NCBI RefSeq assembly: GCF_042492175.1
Contig: NZ_CP170453.1
Location: forward strand, 2,170,001 to 2,234,000
DNA: 64,000 nt
DNA from: CAJXSN01 sp947492235
GTDB lineage: Bacteria; Pseudomonadota; Alphaproteobacteria; Sphingomonadales; Sphingomonadaceae
Direction of reading: 5' to 3'
Part shown: in pieces, positions 35,133 to 43,666 of the stretch
Position numbering within the stretch: the stretch's first letter is position 1
Layout of the letters: every line of letters begins with the position of its first letter
Translations under genes and position numbers: made by a program
The notes under the pieces: model-generated
What the model was told of the DNA's origin: nothing
The model's database searches: none
Seen by the model: only the letters and a program-made list of their open reading frames with translations

Positions 35133-35444
35133 ATGGAAGCTCAGAATATTCGTATTCGCCTCAAGGCGTTTGACCATCGCGTTCTCGACCAGGCTACTGG
35201 CGAGATTGCAGAAACGGCCCGCCGGACCGGTGCGCTTATTCGCGGCCCCATTCCCATGCCGACGCGTATCGAGAAGTTCACCGTGAACCGCGGCCCGCAT
35301 ATCGACAAAAAGTCGCGCGAGCAGTTCGAGGTGCGCACCTACAAGCGGTTGCTCGACATCGTGCAGCCCAACGCCCAGACGGTCGATGCGCTGATGAAGC
35401 TCGATCTGGCCGCTGGTGTGAATGTTGAGATCAAGCTGGCTTGA
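35133..35444 (+). CDS. rpsJ: 30S ribosomal protein S10
   Basis: This 103-aa S10 is also the NusE partner of NusB in transcription antitermination. It is complete: MEAQNIRIRLKAFDHRVLDQ, TGALIRGPIPMPTRIEKFTVNRGPHIDKKSREQFEVRTYKR type conserved loop. First gene of the S10 operon, behind the leader hairpin. The 188-bp gap to rplC is longer than other gaps in the operon and holds no gene I can support. Confidence 0.98.
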   Translation: MEAQNIRIRLKAFDHRVLDQATGEIAETARRTGALIRGPIPMPTRIEKFTVNRGPHIDKKSREQFEVRTYKRLLDIVQPNAQTVDALMKLDLAAGVNVEIKLA

Positions 35445-35632
35445 TCTGACTGGTCCGAAAGGGCCGCAGACATAGGAATACCGCCGGAGCATTGCTCCGG
35501 GCTGCGTTCCCCGTCTCGCTCAACCGGCTTCCTGCCGCGCGAGCATTCAGCCCGGACGGGGCAATGCATGAAAATCAGGGTTGGCAAGCACCTCGAATGG
35601 TCGGGGTGCCTCTGTTGAGGAGTTTAGTACCG

Positions 35633-36511
35633 ATGCGCACAGGCGTACTCGCTAAGAAAGTCGGGATGACCCGCCTCTTCCAGGAGGACGGACGGCACGT
35701 ACCTGTGACCGTTCTTGCTCTGGAAGATTGCCAGGTCACCGCACATCGCACAGCCGAACGCGACGGCTATTCCGCACTGCAGGTTGGTGCGGGTGAAGCG
35801 AAATCGAAAAATGTTGCCAAGCCGCAGCGCGAAGCGTTCGGCAAGGCCGAGGTCGGCCTGAAGATGAAGGTCGCCGAATTCCGCCTCGAGAGCGACGAGG
35901 GGTTGCTGCCCGTCGGTGCGCGGATCAGCGCGGATCACTTCGTTGCCGGCCAGAAGGTCGACGTGACGGGCCACACGCAGGGTAAGGGCTTTGCCGGTGC
36001 CATGAAGCGTTGGGGCTTCGGTGGTCTTCGCGCGACGCACGGTGTGTCGATCTCCCACCGCTCGCACGGTTCGACCGGTAACCGCCAGGATCCGGGCCGC
36101 GTGTTCAAGGGCAAGAAGATGGCCGGCCACATGGGCGACCGTCAGCGCACCCAGCAGAACCTCGAGATTGTCCGTACGGATGCCGAGCGTGGTCTGCTGT
36201 TCGTGCGCGGCTCAGTTCCGGGCGCTAAGAATGGCTGGATGATGGTTCGCGACGCCGTGAAGGTGAAGCATGACGATCTACCGTTCCCCGGCGTGATGTA
36301 TCGCAATCAGGAAGAGTTCGCTTCGGAAGAAGCCGAGCCCGGCCTGATCGAAAGCGCAGCCGAGCAGGAAGTCGGCACCGCGGTCGATGCGGAAACGCAG
36401 GCGAAGCTGCTGGAAGAGCAGGATGCCGGTGCGGAAAGCGCAGTGACCAAACAGAACGCTGAAGAAACGCCGGATACCGACGTTCCCGAAGCCGATAGCA
36501 AGGAGTCCTGA
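35633..36511 (+). CDS. rplC: 50S ribosomal protein L3 with acidic C-terminal extension
   Basis: This 292-aa protein has an L3 core of about residues 1-220 with MRTGVLAKKVGMTRLF, FAGAMKRWGFGG and GSTGNRQDPGRVFKGKKMAGHMG. The glutamine in the NRQDPG loop is the one methylated by PrmB in E. coli. A roughly 70-residue Glu/Ala-rich tail follows (EEAEPGLIESAAEQEVG ... EADSKES) that is absent from E. coli L3. ATG 35633 is the conserved start; the open frame upstream is non-coding. Confidence 0.97.
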   Translation: MRTGVLAKKVGMTRLFQEDGRHVPVTVLALEDCQVTAHRTAERDGYSALQVGAGEAKSKNVAKPQREAFGKAEVGLKMKVAEFRLESDEGLLPVGARISADHFVAGQKVDVTGHTQGKGFAGAMKRWGFGGLRATHGVSISHRSHGSTGNRQDPGRVFKGKKMAGHMGDRQRTQQNLEIVRTDAERGLLFVRGSVPGAKNGWMMVRDAVKVKHDDLPFPGVMYRNQEEFASEEAEPGLIESAAEQEVGTAVDAETQAKLLEEQDAGAESAVTKQNAEETPDTDVPEADSKES

Positions 36512-36513
36512 TC

Positions 36514-37137
36514 GTGAAGGTCAAGGTCCAGAAACTAGACGGTAAGGCGTCCGGCGACATCGAATTGAACGATGCTGTCTTTGGCGTCGAGCCGCGCGCA
36601 GACATCCTGCACCGCGTGGTAACGTGGCAGCTGGAAAACCGCCGTGGAACGGCACGCCCGACGCGTGAGCGTTCGGATGTCGCCCGTACCGGTGCCAAGT
36701 TCGGTGCCCAAAAGGGTGGCGGCCGGGCTCGTCACGGTGACCGCGGTGCCCCGATCTTTATCGGTGGTGGTAAGGCGCACGGTGCCCGAAAGCGTGATTT
36801 CAACCAGCAGCTGAACAAGAAAGTTCGCGCGCTGGGTCTGAAAATGGCGCTGTCGAGCAAGGCGAAAGAGGGCCTCGTGGTCGTCGACACGCTGGAACTG
36901 AAGGACGCCAAGACGAAGGCGCTCAAGGGCCACTTCGAGAAGGCAGGCCTGAACGGCAAAGTCCTCTTCATCGATGGCGAAAGCGTCAATGACGGTTTTT
37001 CCAAGGCCGCTGGCAACCTGCCGGGCATCAATGTGCTGCCGGCCATGGGCGCCAATGTCTATGACATCCTGAAGCACGACACGCTGGTCCTGACCAAGGA
37101 CGCGGTCGCAAAGCTGGAGGCACGGTTCAATGGCTAA
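36514..37137 (+). CDS. rplD: 50S ribosomal protein L4
   Basis: This 207-aa L4 has a long loop reaching the peptide exit tunnel (RPTRERSDVARTGAKFGAQKGGGRARHGDRG). It starts at GTG 36514, two bases after the rplC stop with GGAG upstream. L4 autoregulates the S10 operon in enterics; the hairpin before rpsJ may offer a comparable target. Its end overlaps rplW by 8 bp. Confidence 0.97.
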   Translation: MKVKVQKLDGKASGDIELNDAVFGVEPRADILHRVVTWQLENRRGTARPTRERSDVARTGAKFGAQKGGGRARHGDRGAPIFIGGGKAHGARKRDFNQQLNKKVRALGLKMALSSKAKEGLVVVDTLELKDAKTKALKGHFEKAGLNGKVLFIDGESVNDGFSKAAGNLPGINVLPAMGANVYDILKHDTLVLTKDAVAKLEARFNG

Positions 37138-37438
37138 GGCCCCGCAAGCAAAAGCAAATCACTACGACGTCGTGGTTGCTCCGCACATCACCGAGAAATC
37201 CACGCTGCTGTCCGAGCACAATGGGGTGATCTTCAAGGTGTCTGGCGATGCAACCAAGCCGCAGATCAAGGAGGCTGTCGAAGCTCTCTTTGGTGTGAAA
37301 GTGACCAACGTGAACACGCTGGTCCAGAAGGGCAAGACGAAGCGTTGGAAGGGCCGCCCTTACAAGCGGACCGACATGAAAAAAGCGATCGTCACTCTGG
37401 CAGACGGCGATTCCATCGACGTCACCAGCGGCGTCTGA
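37130..37438 (+). CDS. rplW: 50S ribosomal protein L23
   Basis: This 102-aa protein at the tunnel exit is the docking site for SRP and trigger factor. Conserved blocks: VVAPHITEKSTLLSE, VFKVSGDATKPQIKEAVE, FGVKVTNVNTLVQKGKTKRWKGRPYKR. It overlaps the rplD stop by 8 bp. Confidence 0.97.
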   Translation: MAKAPQAKANHYDVVVAPHITEKSTLLSEHNGVIFKVSGDATKPQIKEAVEALFGVKVTNVNTLVQKGKTKRWKGRPYKRTDMKKAIVTLADGDSIDVTSGV

Positions 37439-37460
37439 GGCCAAGGGACAGGAACGAAAC

Positions 37461-38297
37461 ATGGCACTCAAAAATTATAAACCGACAAGTCCCGCCCGGC
37501 GCGGCCTTATCCTTGTCGACAAGTCCGGTCTGTTCAAAGGCAAGCCGGTCAAGTCGCTCACGGAAGGCAAGCGCAAGACGGGTGGCCGGAACAACAAAGG
37601 CCACGTCACGTCGCGCGGCATCGGTGGCGGTCACAAGCAGAAGTACCGCTTCATCGATTTCAAGCGCCGCAAGTGGGATGTCGAAGGCACGGTCGAGCGG
37701 ATCGAATACGATCCCAACCGCACCGCCTTCATCGCGCTGATCAAGTATGACGACGGCGAAGTGAACTACATTGTTGCCCCGCAGCGTCTCGCTGTCGGTG
37801 ACAAGGTTATCGCTGGCGAGAAGGTCGATACGAAGCCGGGCAATGCCATGCTTCTGGGCCAGATGCCGGTCGGCACCATTTGCCACAATGTGGAAATGAA
37901 GCCGGGCAAGGGCGGTCAGATTGCCCGCTCTGCTGGCACCTATGTGCAGCTCGTCGGCCGTGACCGCGGTATGGTCATTGTTCGTCTGAACAGCGGTGAG
38001 CAGCGTTACCTGCGGGCCGATTGCATGGGCACGGTTGGCGCGGTTTCGAACCCCGACAACCAGAACCAGAACTTCGGCAAGGCCGGTCGTACCCGCTGGA
38101 AGGGCCGCAAGCCCCTCACGCGCGGTGTGGCAAAGAACCCGGTCGATCACCCGCATGGTGGTGGTGAAGGCCGGACATCGGGTGGTCGCCACCCCGTTAC
38201 GCCGTGGGGTAAGCCCACCAAGGGTGCGCGCACCCGCAAGAACAAGCAGACGGATAAGTACATTATCCGTTCGCGCCACGCCAAGAAGAAGAGGTAA
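37461..38297 (+). CDS. rplB: 50S ribosomal protein L2
   Basis: This 278-aa protein supports the peptidyl-transferase centre. The conserved histidine is in the C-terminal GVAKNPVDHPHGGGEGRTSGGRHPVTPWGKPTKG stretch (about residues 222-255). N-terminal MALKNYKPTSPARRG is lineage-typical. Located 22 bp after rplW with AGGGACAGGA upstream. Confidence 0.98.
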   Translation: MALKNYKPTSPARRGLILVDKSGLFKGKPVKSLTEGKRKTGGRNNKGHVTSRGIGGGHKQKYRFIDFKRRKWDVEGTVERIEYDPNRTAFIALIKYDDGEVNYIVAPQRLAVGDKVIAGEKVDTKPGNAMLLGQMPVGTICHNVEMKPGKGGQIARSAGTYVQLVGRDRGMVIVRLNSGEQRYLRADCMGTVGAVSNPDNQNQNFGKAGRTRWKGRKPLTRGVAKNPVDHPHGGGEGRTSGGRHPVTPWGKPTKGARTRKNKQTDKYIIRSRHAKKKR

Positions 38298-38303
38298 CCG
38301 GAC

Positions 38304-38579
38304 ATGGCTCGTTCCATCTGGAAAGGTCCGTTCGTCGAGCTCAGCCTTCTGAAGAAGGCGGAAGACGCGCAGGACGCAAACAGCAACAAACCGATCAAGA
38401 CCTGGTCGCGCCGGAGCACTATCCTGCCGCAGTTCGTCGGTCTGACATTCAATGTCTACAATGGCATGAAGTTCATTCCTGTCTCCGTTTCGGAAGACAT
38501 GGTCGGCCACAAGCTCGGCGAATTTGCGCCCACGCGTAGCTTCCCCGGTCATGCTGCCGACAAGAAGGGCAAGCGATAA
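38304..38579 (+). CDS. rpsS: 30S ribosomal protein S19
   Basis: This 91-aa S19 of the small-subunit head is complete, with MARSIWKGPFVELSLLKKAE and the KLGEFAPTRSFPGHA C-terminal signature. The stop overlaps the rplV start (TAATG). Confidence 0.98.
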   Translation: MARSIWKGPFVELSLLKKAEDAQDANSNKPIKTWSRRSTILPQFVGLTFNVYNGMKFIPVSVSEDMVGHKLGEFAPTRSFPGHAADKKGKR

Positions 38580-38956
38580 TGGGCAAGGCAAAATCCCCCC
38601 GCCGCGTTGGCGAGAACGAAGCGCTGGCCGTTGGCACGCAGATCCGTGGTTCGGCCCAGAAGCTGAACCTTGTTGCGGAACTGATCCGTGGCAAGAAGGT
38701 CGAAGAAGCGCTCAACATTCTCTCCTTCTCCAAGAAGGCGATGGCGCGCGACGCAACCAAGGTTCTGGCATCGGCAGTCGCCAATGCGGAAAACAACCAC
38801 GATCTCGATGTGGACGCGCTGGTCGTGGCCGAAGCGAGTGTGGGCAAATCGATCACCATGAAGCGGTTTCACACTCGCGGTCGTGGCAAGAGCACACGCA
38901 TTCTGAAGCCGTTCAGCCGGCTGCGGATTGTCGTGCGCGAGATGGAAGAGGCGTAA
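38579..38956 (+). CDS. rplV: 50S ribosomal protein L22
   Basis: This 125-aa protein has a beta hairpin lining the exit tunnel (KSITMKRFHTRGRGKSTRILKPFSRLRIVV), with no insertion or deletion of the sort linked to macrolide resistance. The start overlaps the rpsS stop; one base separates its stop from the rpsC start. Confidence 0.97.
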   Translation: MGKAKSPRRVGENEALAVGTQIRGSAQKLNLVAELIRGKKVEEALNILSFSKKAMARDATKVLASAVANAENNHDLDVDALVVAEASVGKSITMKRFHTRGRGKSTRILKPFSRLRIVVREMEEA

Positions 38957-38957
38957 G

Positions 38958-39653
38958 ATGGGCCAGAAGAGCAATCCGATCGGTCTGCGCCTGCAGATCA
39001 ACCGCACCTGGGACAGCCGCTGGTACGCCGAAGGGCGTGACTATGCGCAGCTGCTCAAGGAAGACATCGAAATCCGCAAGCACATCATGACGTCGCTGCC
39101 CCAGGCCGCGATATCCAAGGTGGTGATCGAGCGTCCGGCCAAGCTGTGCCGCGTGTCGATCTATGCTGCGCGTCCCGGTGTCATCATCGGCAAGAAGGGC
39201 GCAGACATCGAAAAGCTGCGTTCCAAGCTCGCCACGATGACCGAAAGCGAAGTGAAGCTGAACATCGTCGAAATCCGCAAGCCGGAAGTCGATGCGAAGC
39301 TCGTCGCGCAGGGCATTGCCGATCAGCTGATCCGCCGAATCGCGTTCCGCCGCGCGATGAAGCGCGCCATGCAGTCCGCCATGCGTCTGGGTGCCGAAGG
39401 CATCAAGATCGTTTGCGGCGGCCGTCTTGGCGGTGCTGAAATCGCCCGCGTCGAGCAGTACCGTGAAGGCCGCGTGCCTTTGCACACGCTGCGCGCCAAC
39501 ATCGATTACGCCGAAACCGAAGCGCTGACTGCCTATGGCATCATCGGCATCAAGGTCTGGGTCTTCAAAGGCGAGATCCTCGGTCACGATCCGACCGCGC
39601 AGGACCGCCTGATGATGGAATCGCAGACCTCCGGGGTGCGTCCGGCCCGCTAA
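38958..39653 (+). CDS. rpsC: 30S ribosomal protein S3
   Basis: This 231-aa mRNA-entry protein has an N-terminal KH domain (VVIERPAKLCRVSIYAARPGVIIGKKGADIEKL with the GKKG loop) and C-terminal S3 domain (GRLGGAEIARVEQYREGRVPLHTLRANIDY). Start ATG 38958, two bases after the rplV stop. Confidence 0.98.
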   Translation: MGQKSNPIGLRLQINRTWDSRWYAEGRDYAQLLKEDIEIRKHIMTSLPQAAISKVVIERPAKLCRVSIYAARPGVIIGKKGADIEKLRSKLATMTESEVKLNIVEIRKPEVDAKLVAQGIADQLIRRIAFRRAMKRAMQSAMRLGAEGIKIVCGGRLGGAEIARVEQYREGRVPLHTLRANIDYAETEALTAYGIIGIKVWVFKGEILGHDPTAQDRLMMESQTSGVRPAR

Positions 39654-39677
39654 GGCTCGGCAAGATAGAGACAAGCT

Positions 39678-40112
39678 ATGCTGCAACCGAAAAAACATAA
39701 ATATCGCAAGGCCTTCAAGGGCCGGATCAAGGGCGACGCGAAGGGCGGCACCACGCTGAACTTCGGCTCCTATGGTCTGAAGGCTCTCGAGCCCGAGCGT
39801 ATCACGGCGCGCCAGATCGAAGCGGCTCGCCGTGCGATCACGCGCCACATGCGCCGTCAGGGCCGCCTCTGGATCCGCGTCTTTCCGGACGTGCCAGTGT
39901 CCAAGAAGCCTGCCGAAGTCCGTCAGGGTAAAGGTAAGGGCTCGGTCGAATACTGGGCTGCTCGCGTAAAGCCGGGCCGCATCCTGTTCGAACTCGACGG
40001 TGTTTCGGGTCCGCTGGCCGCAGAAGCATTCAGCCGCGCAGCCATGAAGCTGCCGATCAAAACGAAGGTTGTGGCCCGTCTGGGCGACACCTCGCATCTG
40101 GGAGGCGAATAA
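39678..40112 (+). CDS. rplP: 50S ribosomal protein L16
   Basis: This 144-aa protein near the A site is complete, MLQPKKHKYRKAFKGRIKG ... RLGDTSHLGGE, with FGSYGLKALEPERITARQIEAARRAITR. The stop overlaps the rpmC start (TAATG). Confidence 0.97.
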   Translation: MLQPKKHKYRKAFKGRIKGDAKGGTTLNFGSYGLKALEPERITARQIEAARRAITRHMRRQGRLWIRVFPDVPVSKKPAEVRQGKGKGSVEYWAARVKPGRILFELDGVSGPLAAEAFSRAAMKLPIKTKVVARLGDTSHLGGE

Positions 40113-40324
40113 TGGCTAAAGTCGAAGACCTGCGCCAGAAGAGCGACGATCAGCTCAGCGACGAGCTCGTCGAGCTGAAGCGTGAAGCTTTCAACCTGCG
40201 CTTCCAGTCGGCCACCAACCAGCTCGAGGCTCCGGCCCGGGTTCGGGAAGTGCGTCGCACCATCGCCAAGATCAAGACTCTGCAGAACGAGCGCGCCAAG
40301 GCCGCCACTGCAGAGAAGGCTTGA
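40112..40324 (+). CDS. rpmC: 50S ribosomal protein L29
   Basis: This 70-aa two-helix protein at the exit tunnel has LVELKREAFNLRFQSATNQLEAPARVREVRRTIAKIKT-type family sequence. Coupled to rplP; 10 bp before rpsQ. Confidence 0.96.
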   Translation: MAKVEDLRQKSDDQLSDELVELKREAFNLRFQSATNQLEAPARVREVRRTIAKIKTLQNERAKAATAEKA

Positions 40325-40334
40325 GGAGTAGACA

Positions 40335-40697
40335 ATGCCGAAACGTATCCTGATCGGGACTGTCACATCCGACAAGACCGACAAGACCGTGACCGTACTG
40401 GTCGAACGCAAGGTGAAGCACCCGCTCTACGGGAAGATCATCCGTCGTTCGAAGAAGTATCACGCGCACGATGAGAAGAACGAATTCACTCTGGGCGACG
40501 TCGTCCGGATCGAGGAGACCAAGCCGATCTCCAAGACCAAGACCTGGGCCGTGAAGGACCGGGTTACGGCAGGCGGTACTCAGGCGGTTGCGGCCGATCT
40601 GGATGTTGCCGAAGCGACACCGACCAAGGCTGAAAAGCCTGCCGATGCCGCACCCAAGGCAGAGAAAGCCGACGAAAAGGCCGACGCTGCAAGCTGA
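40335..40697 (+). CDS. rpsQ: 30S ribosomal protein S17 with extended C-terminus
   Basis: This 120-aa protein has an S17 OB-fold in about residues 1-85 (RILIGTVTSDKTDKTVTVLVERKVKHPLYGKI ... VRIEETKPISKTKTW). The last about 40 residues are Ala/Lys/Asp-rich (EATPTKAEKPADAAPKAEKA type) and probably disordered; the E. coli protein stops at 84. A 72-bp gap precedes rplN. Confidence 0.96.
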   Translation: MPKRILIGTVTSDKTDKTVTVLVERKVKHPLYGKIIRRSKKYHAHDEKNEFTLGDVVRIEETKPISKTKTWAVKDRVTAGGTQAVAADLDVAEATPTKAEKPADAAPKAEKADEKADAAS

Positions 40698-40769
40698 TTT
40701 AAGTGGAACTGCCGGGCGCTGCTTTACCGCAGGGTCGTCCCGGCAAGCCGATGAGAAGGAACCGGATCG

Positions 40770-41138
40770 ATGATCCAGATGCAATCCAATCTCGAAGTCG
40801 CGGACAATAGCGGCGCGAAGCGCGTCCAGTGCATTAAAGTGCTGGGCGGGTCGAAGCGCCGGTTTGCGTCCGTTGGCGACGTGATCGTGGTTTCCGTGAA
40901 GGAAGCCCAGCCGCGTGCGAAAGTGAAGAAGGGCGATGTCCATCGCGCTGTGATCGTTCGCACCCGCAAAGATGTTCGCCGCGCAGACGGCAGCGTCATC
41001 CGTTTCGACAGCAACGCTGCCGTGCTGGTCAACAAGACCGAGGAGCCGATCGGAACCCGTATCTTTGGCCCCGTGGTTCGCGAGCTGCGCGGTCGCGGGT
41101 TCATGAAGATTATCTCGCTTGCTCCGGAGGTGCTGTAA
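40770..41138 (+). CDS. rplN: 50S ribosomal protein L14
   Basis: This 122-aa protein is full length (MIQMQSNLEVADNSGAKRV, VVSVKEAQPRAKVKKGDVHRAVIVRT). It bridges to 16S helix 44 and binds RsfS. Its stop overlaps the rplX start. Confidence 0.98.
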   Translation: MIQMQSNLEVADNSGAKRVQCIKVLGGSKRRFASVGDVIVVSVKEAQPRAKVKKGDVHRAVIVRTRKDVRRADGSVIRFDSNAAVLVNKTEEPIGTRIFGPVVRELRGRGFMKIISLAPEVL

Positions 41139-41458
41139 TGGGCTCCGCTCGTATCAAGAAGGGTGACAGCGTCGTGATCCTGTCCGGCAAGGACAAGGGC
41201 CAGACCGGCACCGTATCGAAAGTCATGCCGAAGGAAGGCAAGGTTGTGGTCGAGGGCGTCAATATGATGACCCGTCACCGCAAGCCGACCCAGGCCAATC
41301 CGCAGGGCGGCATCGACCGTGTCGAAGCTCCGCTGCACATGGCCAAGGTGGCCGTGGCCGATCCCAAGGATGGCAAGCCGACCCGCGTCCGTTTCGAGGA
41401 AAAGGACGGCAAGAAGGTCCGTATCGCCGTGAAATCGGGAGAAACGATCGATGGCTGA
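41138..41458 (+). CDS. rplX: 50S ribosomal protein L24
   Basis: This 106-aa KOW-motif protein (IKKGDSVVILSGKDKGQTGTVSKVMPKEGKVVVEGVN) initiates large-subunit assembly. It overlaps rplN by one base and rplE by 8 bp. Confidence 0.97.
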   Translation: MGSARIKKGDSVVILSGKDKGQTGTVSKVMPKEGKVVVEGVNMMTRHRKPTQANPQGGIDRVEAPLHMAKVAVADPKDGKPTRVRFEEKDGKKVRIAVKSGETIDG

Positions 41459-42029
41459 TTATACGCCCCGCATGAAGCAGCGCTTCGAAGGTGACATCAC
41501 GAAAGCGATGACCGAGAAGTTCGGCTACAAGAACGCTCTGGAAGTTCCCCGGATTGCCAAGATCACGCTCAACATGGGTGTGGGCGAGGCGAGCCAGGAC
41601 AAGAAGAAAGTCCAGACGGCTGCAGAAGAAATGGCCCTGATTGCTGGTCAGAAGCCGGTTATCACCAAGGCCAAGAAATCCATCGCCCAGTTCAAGCTGC
41701 GCGAAGGCATGCCGATCGGTTGCAAGGTCACCCTGCGCCGTGAACGTATGTATGAATTTCTGGACCGCCTGATCACGATCGCGATGCCGCGTATCCGTGA
41801 CTTTCGTGGCCTGAACCCCGCCAGTTTCGATGGCCGTGGCAACTACGCCATGGGCCTGAAGGAGCAGATCGTCTTTCCCGAGATTTCGTACGACCAGATC
41901 GACGTCGTCCGCGGGATGGACATCATCGTAACCACTACGGCGAAGACCGACGAAGAAGCGCGCGAATTGCTGCGTCTTTTCGGTTTCCCGTTCCCGGCTG
42001 AACAGTCGGAAGAGAAGGAGGCGGCGTGA
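41451..42029 (+). CDS. rplE: 50S ribosomal protein L5
   Basis: This 192-aa 5S-rRNA-binding protein of the central protuberance has KITLNMGVGEASQDKK and ITLRRERMYEFLDRLITIAMPRIRDFRGL-type conserved blocks. The start overlaps the rplX stop by 8 bp. Confidence 0.98.
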   Translation: MADYTPRMKQRFEGDITKAMTEKFGYKNALEVPRIAKITLNMGVGEASQDKKKVQTAAEEMALIAGQKPVITKAKKSIAQFKLREGMPIGCKVTLRRERMYEFLDRLITIAMPRIRDFRGLNPASFDGRGNYAMGLKEQIVFPEISYDQIDVVRGMDIIVTTTAKTDEEARELLRLFGFPFPAEQSEEKEAA

Positions 42030-42072
42030 GCCGTCTTCGGACCCAGACTTCAAGGAAGAGAGCTTAAGTCCA

Positions 42073-42378
42073 ATGGCGAAACTGAGTTCCATTAACAAGA
42101 ACGAGAAGCGCAAGAAGCTCGTCAAGCAGTACGCTGCGAAGTACGAGAAGCTGAAAGCGATCGCGAACGACAAATCCCTCGACGAGGGCGAGCGTTTGAT
42201 CGCACGTCTCAAAATGGCGGAATTGCCGCGCAATGCGAATCCCACGCGCGTGCGCAACCGCTGCTCCACCACCGGCCGCCCGCGCGGCTATTATCGCAAG
42301 TTCGGCGTCAACCGTATCGAACTGCGGAACCTCGGTAACAAGGGCCTGATTCCGGGCCTGACGAAATCGAGCTGGTGA
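42073..42378 (+). CDS. rpsN: 30S ribosomal protein S14
   Basis: This 101-aa protein is the long zinc-free (C-minus) form: the C-terminal RNRCSTTGRPRGYYRKFGVNR has only one Cys of the CxxC pairs found in the short form. Confidence 0.97.
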   Translation: MAKLSSINKNEKRKKLVKQYAAKYEKLKAIANDKSLDEGERLIARLKMAELPRNANPTRVRNRCSTTGRPRGYYRKFGVNRIELRNLGNKGLIPGLTKSSW

Positions 42379-42389
42379 GGACCTGATAG

Positions 42390-42785
42390 ATGGCTATGAC
42401 CGATCCCCTGGGTGATATGCTCACCCGCATCCGTAACGGACAGCAGGCCAAGAAGGACTCCGTCCTGTCGCCTGCATCCAAACTGCGTGCAAACGTGCTC
42501 GAGGTTCTCCAGCGCGAAGGCTACATCCGTGGCTATTCGTCGGACGACAGCGGCAAGCATCCTGCGCTGCGCATCGAATTGAAATATTTCGAAGGCGAGC
42601 CCGCGATCAAGCACGTGTCCCGCGTTTCCAAGCCGGGCCGCCGCGTCTATTCGGGTTCGAAAGAACTTCCGACCGTACGCAACGGCCTTGGTATCACCAT
42701 CGTCTCGACCCCTCGCGGTGTGCTTTCGGACAACGAAGCCCGCACCGAGAATGTCGGCGGCGAAGTGCTTGCGGAGGTCTTCTGA
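42390..42785 (+). CDS. rpsH: 30S ribosomal protein S8
   Basis: This 131-aa protein is complete (MTDPLGDMLTRIRNGQQAKK ... GLGITIVSTPRGVLSDNEA). S8 is the translational repressor of the spc operon in E. coli. Stop/start overlap with rplF (TGATG). Confidence 0.98.
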   Translation: MAMTDPLGDMLTRIRNGQQAKKDSVLSPASKLRANVLEVLQREGYIRGYSSDDSGKHPALRIELKYFEGEPAIKHVSRVSKPGRRVYSGSKELPTVRNGLGITIVSTPRGVLSDNEARTENVGGEVLAEVF

Positions 42786-43318
42786 TGAGCCGCATCGGTA
42801 AAAAAGCCGTGGCCATTCCCAGTGGTGTGACCGCGAGCATCGACAACGGTACGCTGACCGTGAAGGGCCCCAAGGGCACTCTCACTCTGGGTCTGTCCGA
42901 CCTCATCGACTACAAGGTCGAGGGTGAGGAAATCCAGGTCAAGCCGGCCAACGACACCAAGCAGGCGCGTTCCTTCTGGGGCATGCAGCGCACGCTGGTT
43001 TCCAATCTGGTCGAAGGGGTGACCGACGGTTTCTCCAAGACGCTGGAAATTTCCGGTGTCGGTTATCGTGCACAGGCGCAGGGCAAGAAGCTCAAGCTTC
43101 AGCTCGGCTACAGCCACGATGTCGATCTCGACGTGCCCGAGGGCCTCGAGGTGAAAACGCCCGACCAGACGACTGTGATCGTCTCGGGCATCGACAAACA
43201 GGCTGTCGGCGAATTCGCCGCTAACATTCGCAAATGGCGCAAGCCCGAGCCGTACAAGGGCAAGGGCATCAAGTACCAGGGCGAATACGTCTTCCGCAAG
43301 GAAGGGAAGAAGAAGTAA
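42785..43318 (+). CDS. rplF: 50S ribosomal protein L6
   Basis: This 177-aa protein has two L6 repeats; the C-terminal signature is KWRKPEPYKGKGIKYQGEYVFRKEGKK-like (PEPYKGKGI). Coupled to rpsH; one base before rplR. Confidence 0.98.
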   Translation: MSRIGKKAVAIPSGVTASIDNGTLTVKGPKGTLTLGLSDLIDYKVEGEEIQVKPANDTKQARSFWGMQRTLVSNLVEGVTDGFSKTLEISGVGYRAQAQGKKLKLQLGYSHDVDLDVPEGLEVKTPDQTTVIVSGIDKQAVGEFAANIRKWRKPEPYKGKGIKYQGEYVFRKEGKKK

Positions 43319-43319
43319 G

Positions 43320-43664
43320 ATGGCAAAGCTCTCTCTTTTCGAACGTCGCCGCCGCCGTGTGCGCTCGGCATTGCGCAAGCGTTCCGGCGACAAGCCGCGT
43401 TTGTCCGTGCATCGCACCGGCCAGCATATCTACGCCCAGATCATCGACGACGCTGCCGGCAAGACTGTTGCCGCTGCCTCGACGCTGGGCGGCAAGAGTT
43501 CCGGCGCGAATATGGACGCTGCCAAGGCAGTCGGGTCCGATATCGCCGCAGCTGCCAAGAAGGCTGGCGTAACCACTGTCGTGTTCGATCGCGGCGGGTT
43601 CCTGTTCCATGGCCGCGTAAAAGCGCTGGCCGATGCCGCCCGTGAAGGCGGGCTGGAGTTCTGA
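43320..43664 (+). CDS. rplR: 50S ribosomal protein L18
   Basis: This 114-aa 5S-binding protein is complete: LSLFERRRRRVRSALRKRSG, RLSVHRTGQHIYAQIIDD, VVFDRGGFLFHGRVKALADAAREGGL. Two bases separate it from rpsE. Confidence 0.98.
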   Translation: MAKLSLFERRRRRVRSALRKRSGDKPRLSVHRTGQHIYAQIIDDAAGKTVAAASTLGGKSSGANMDAAKAVGSDIAAAAKKAGVTTVVFDRGGFLFHGRVKALADAAREGGLEF

Positions 43665-43666
43665 TC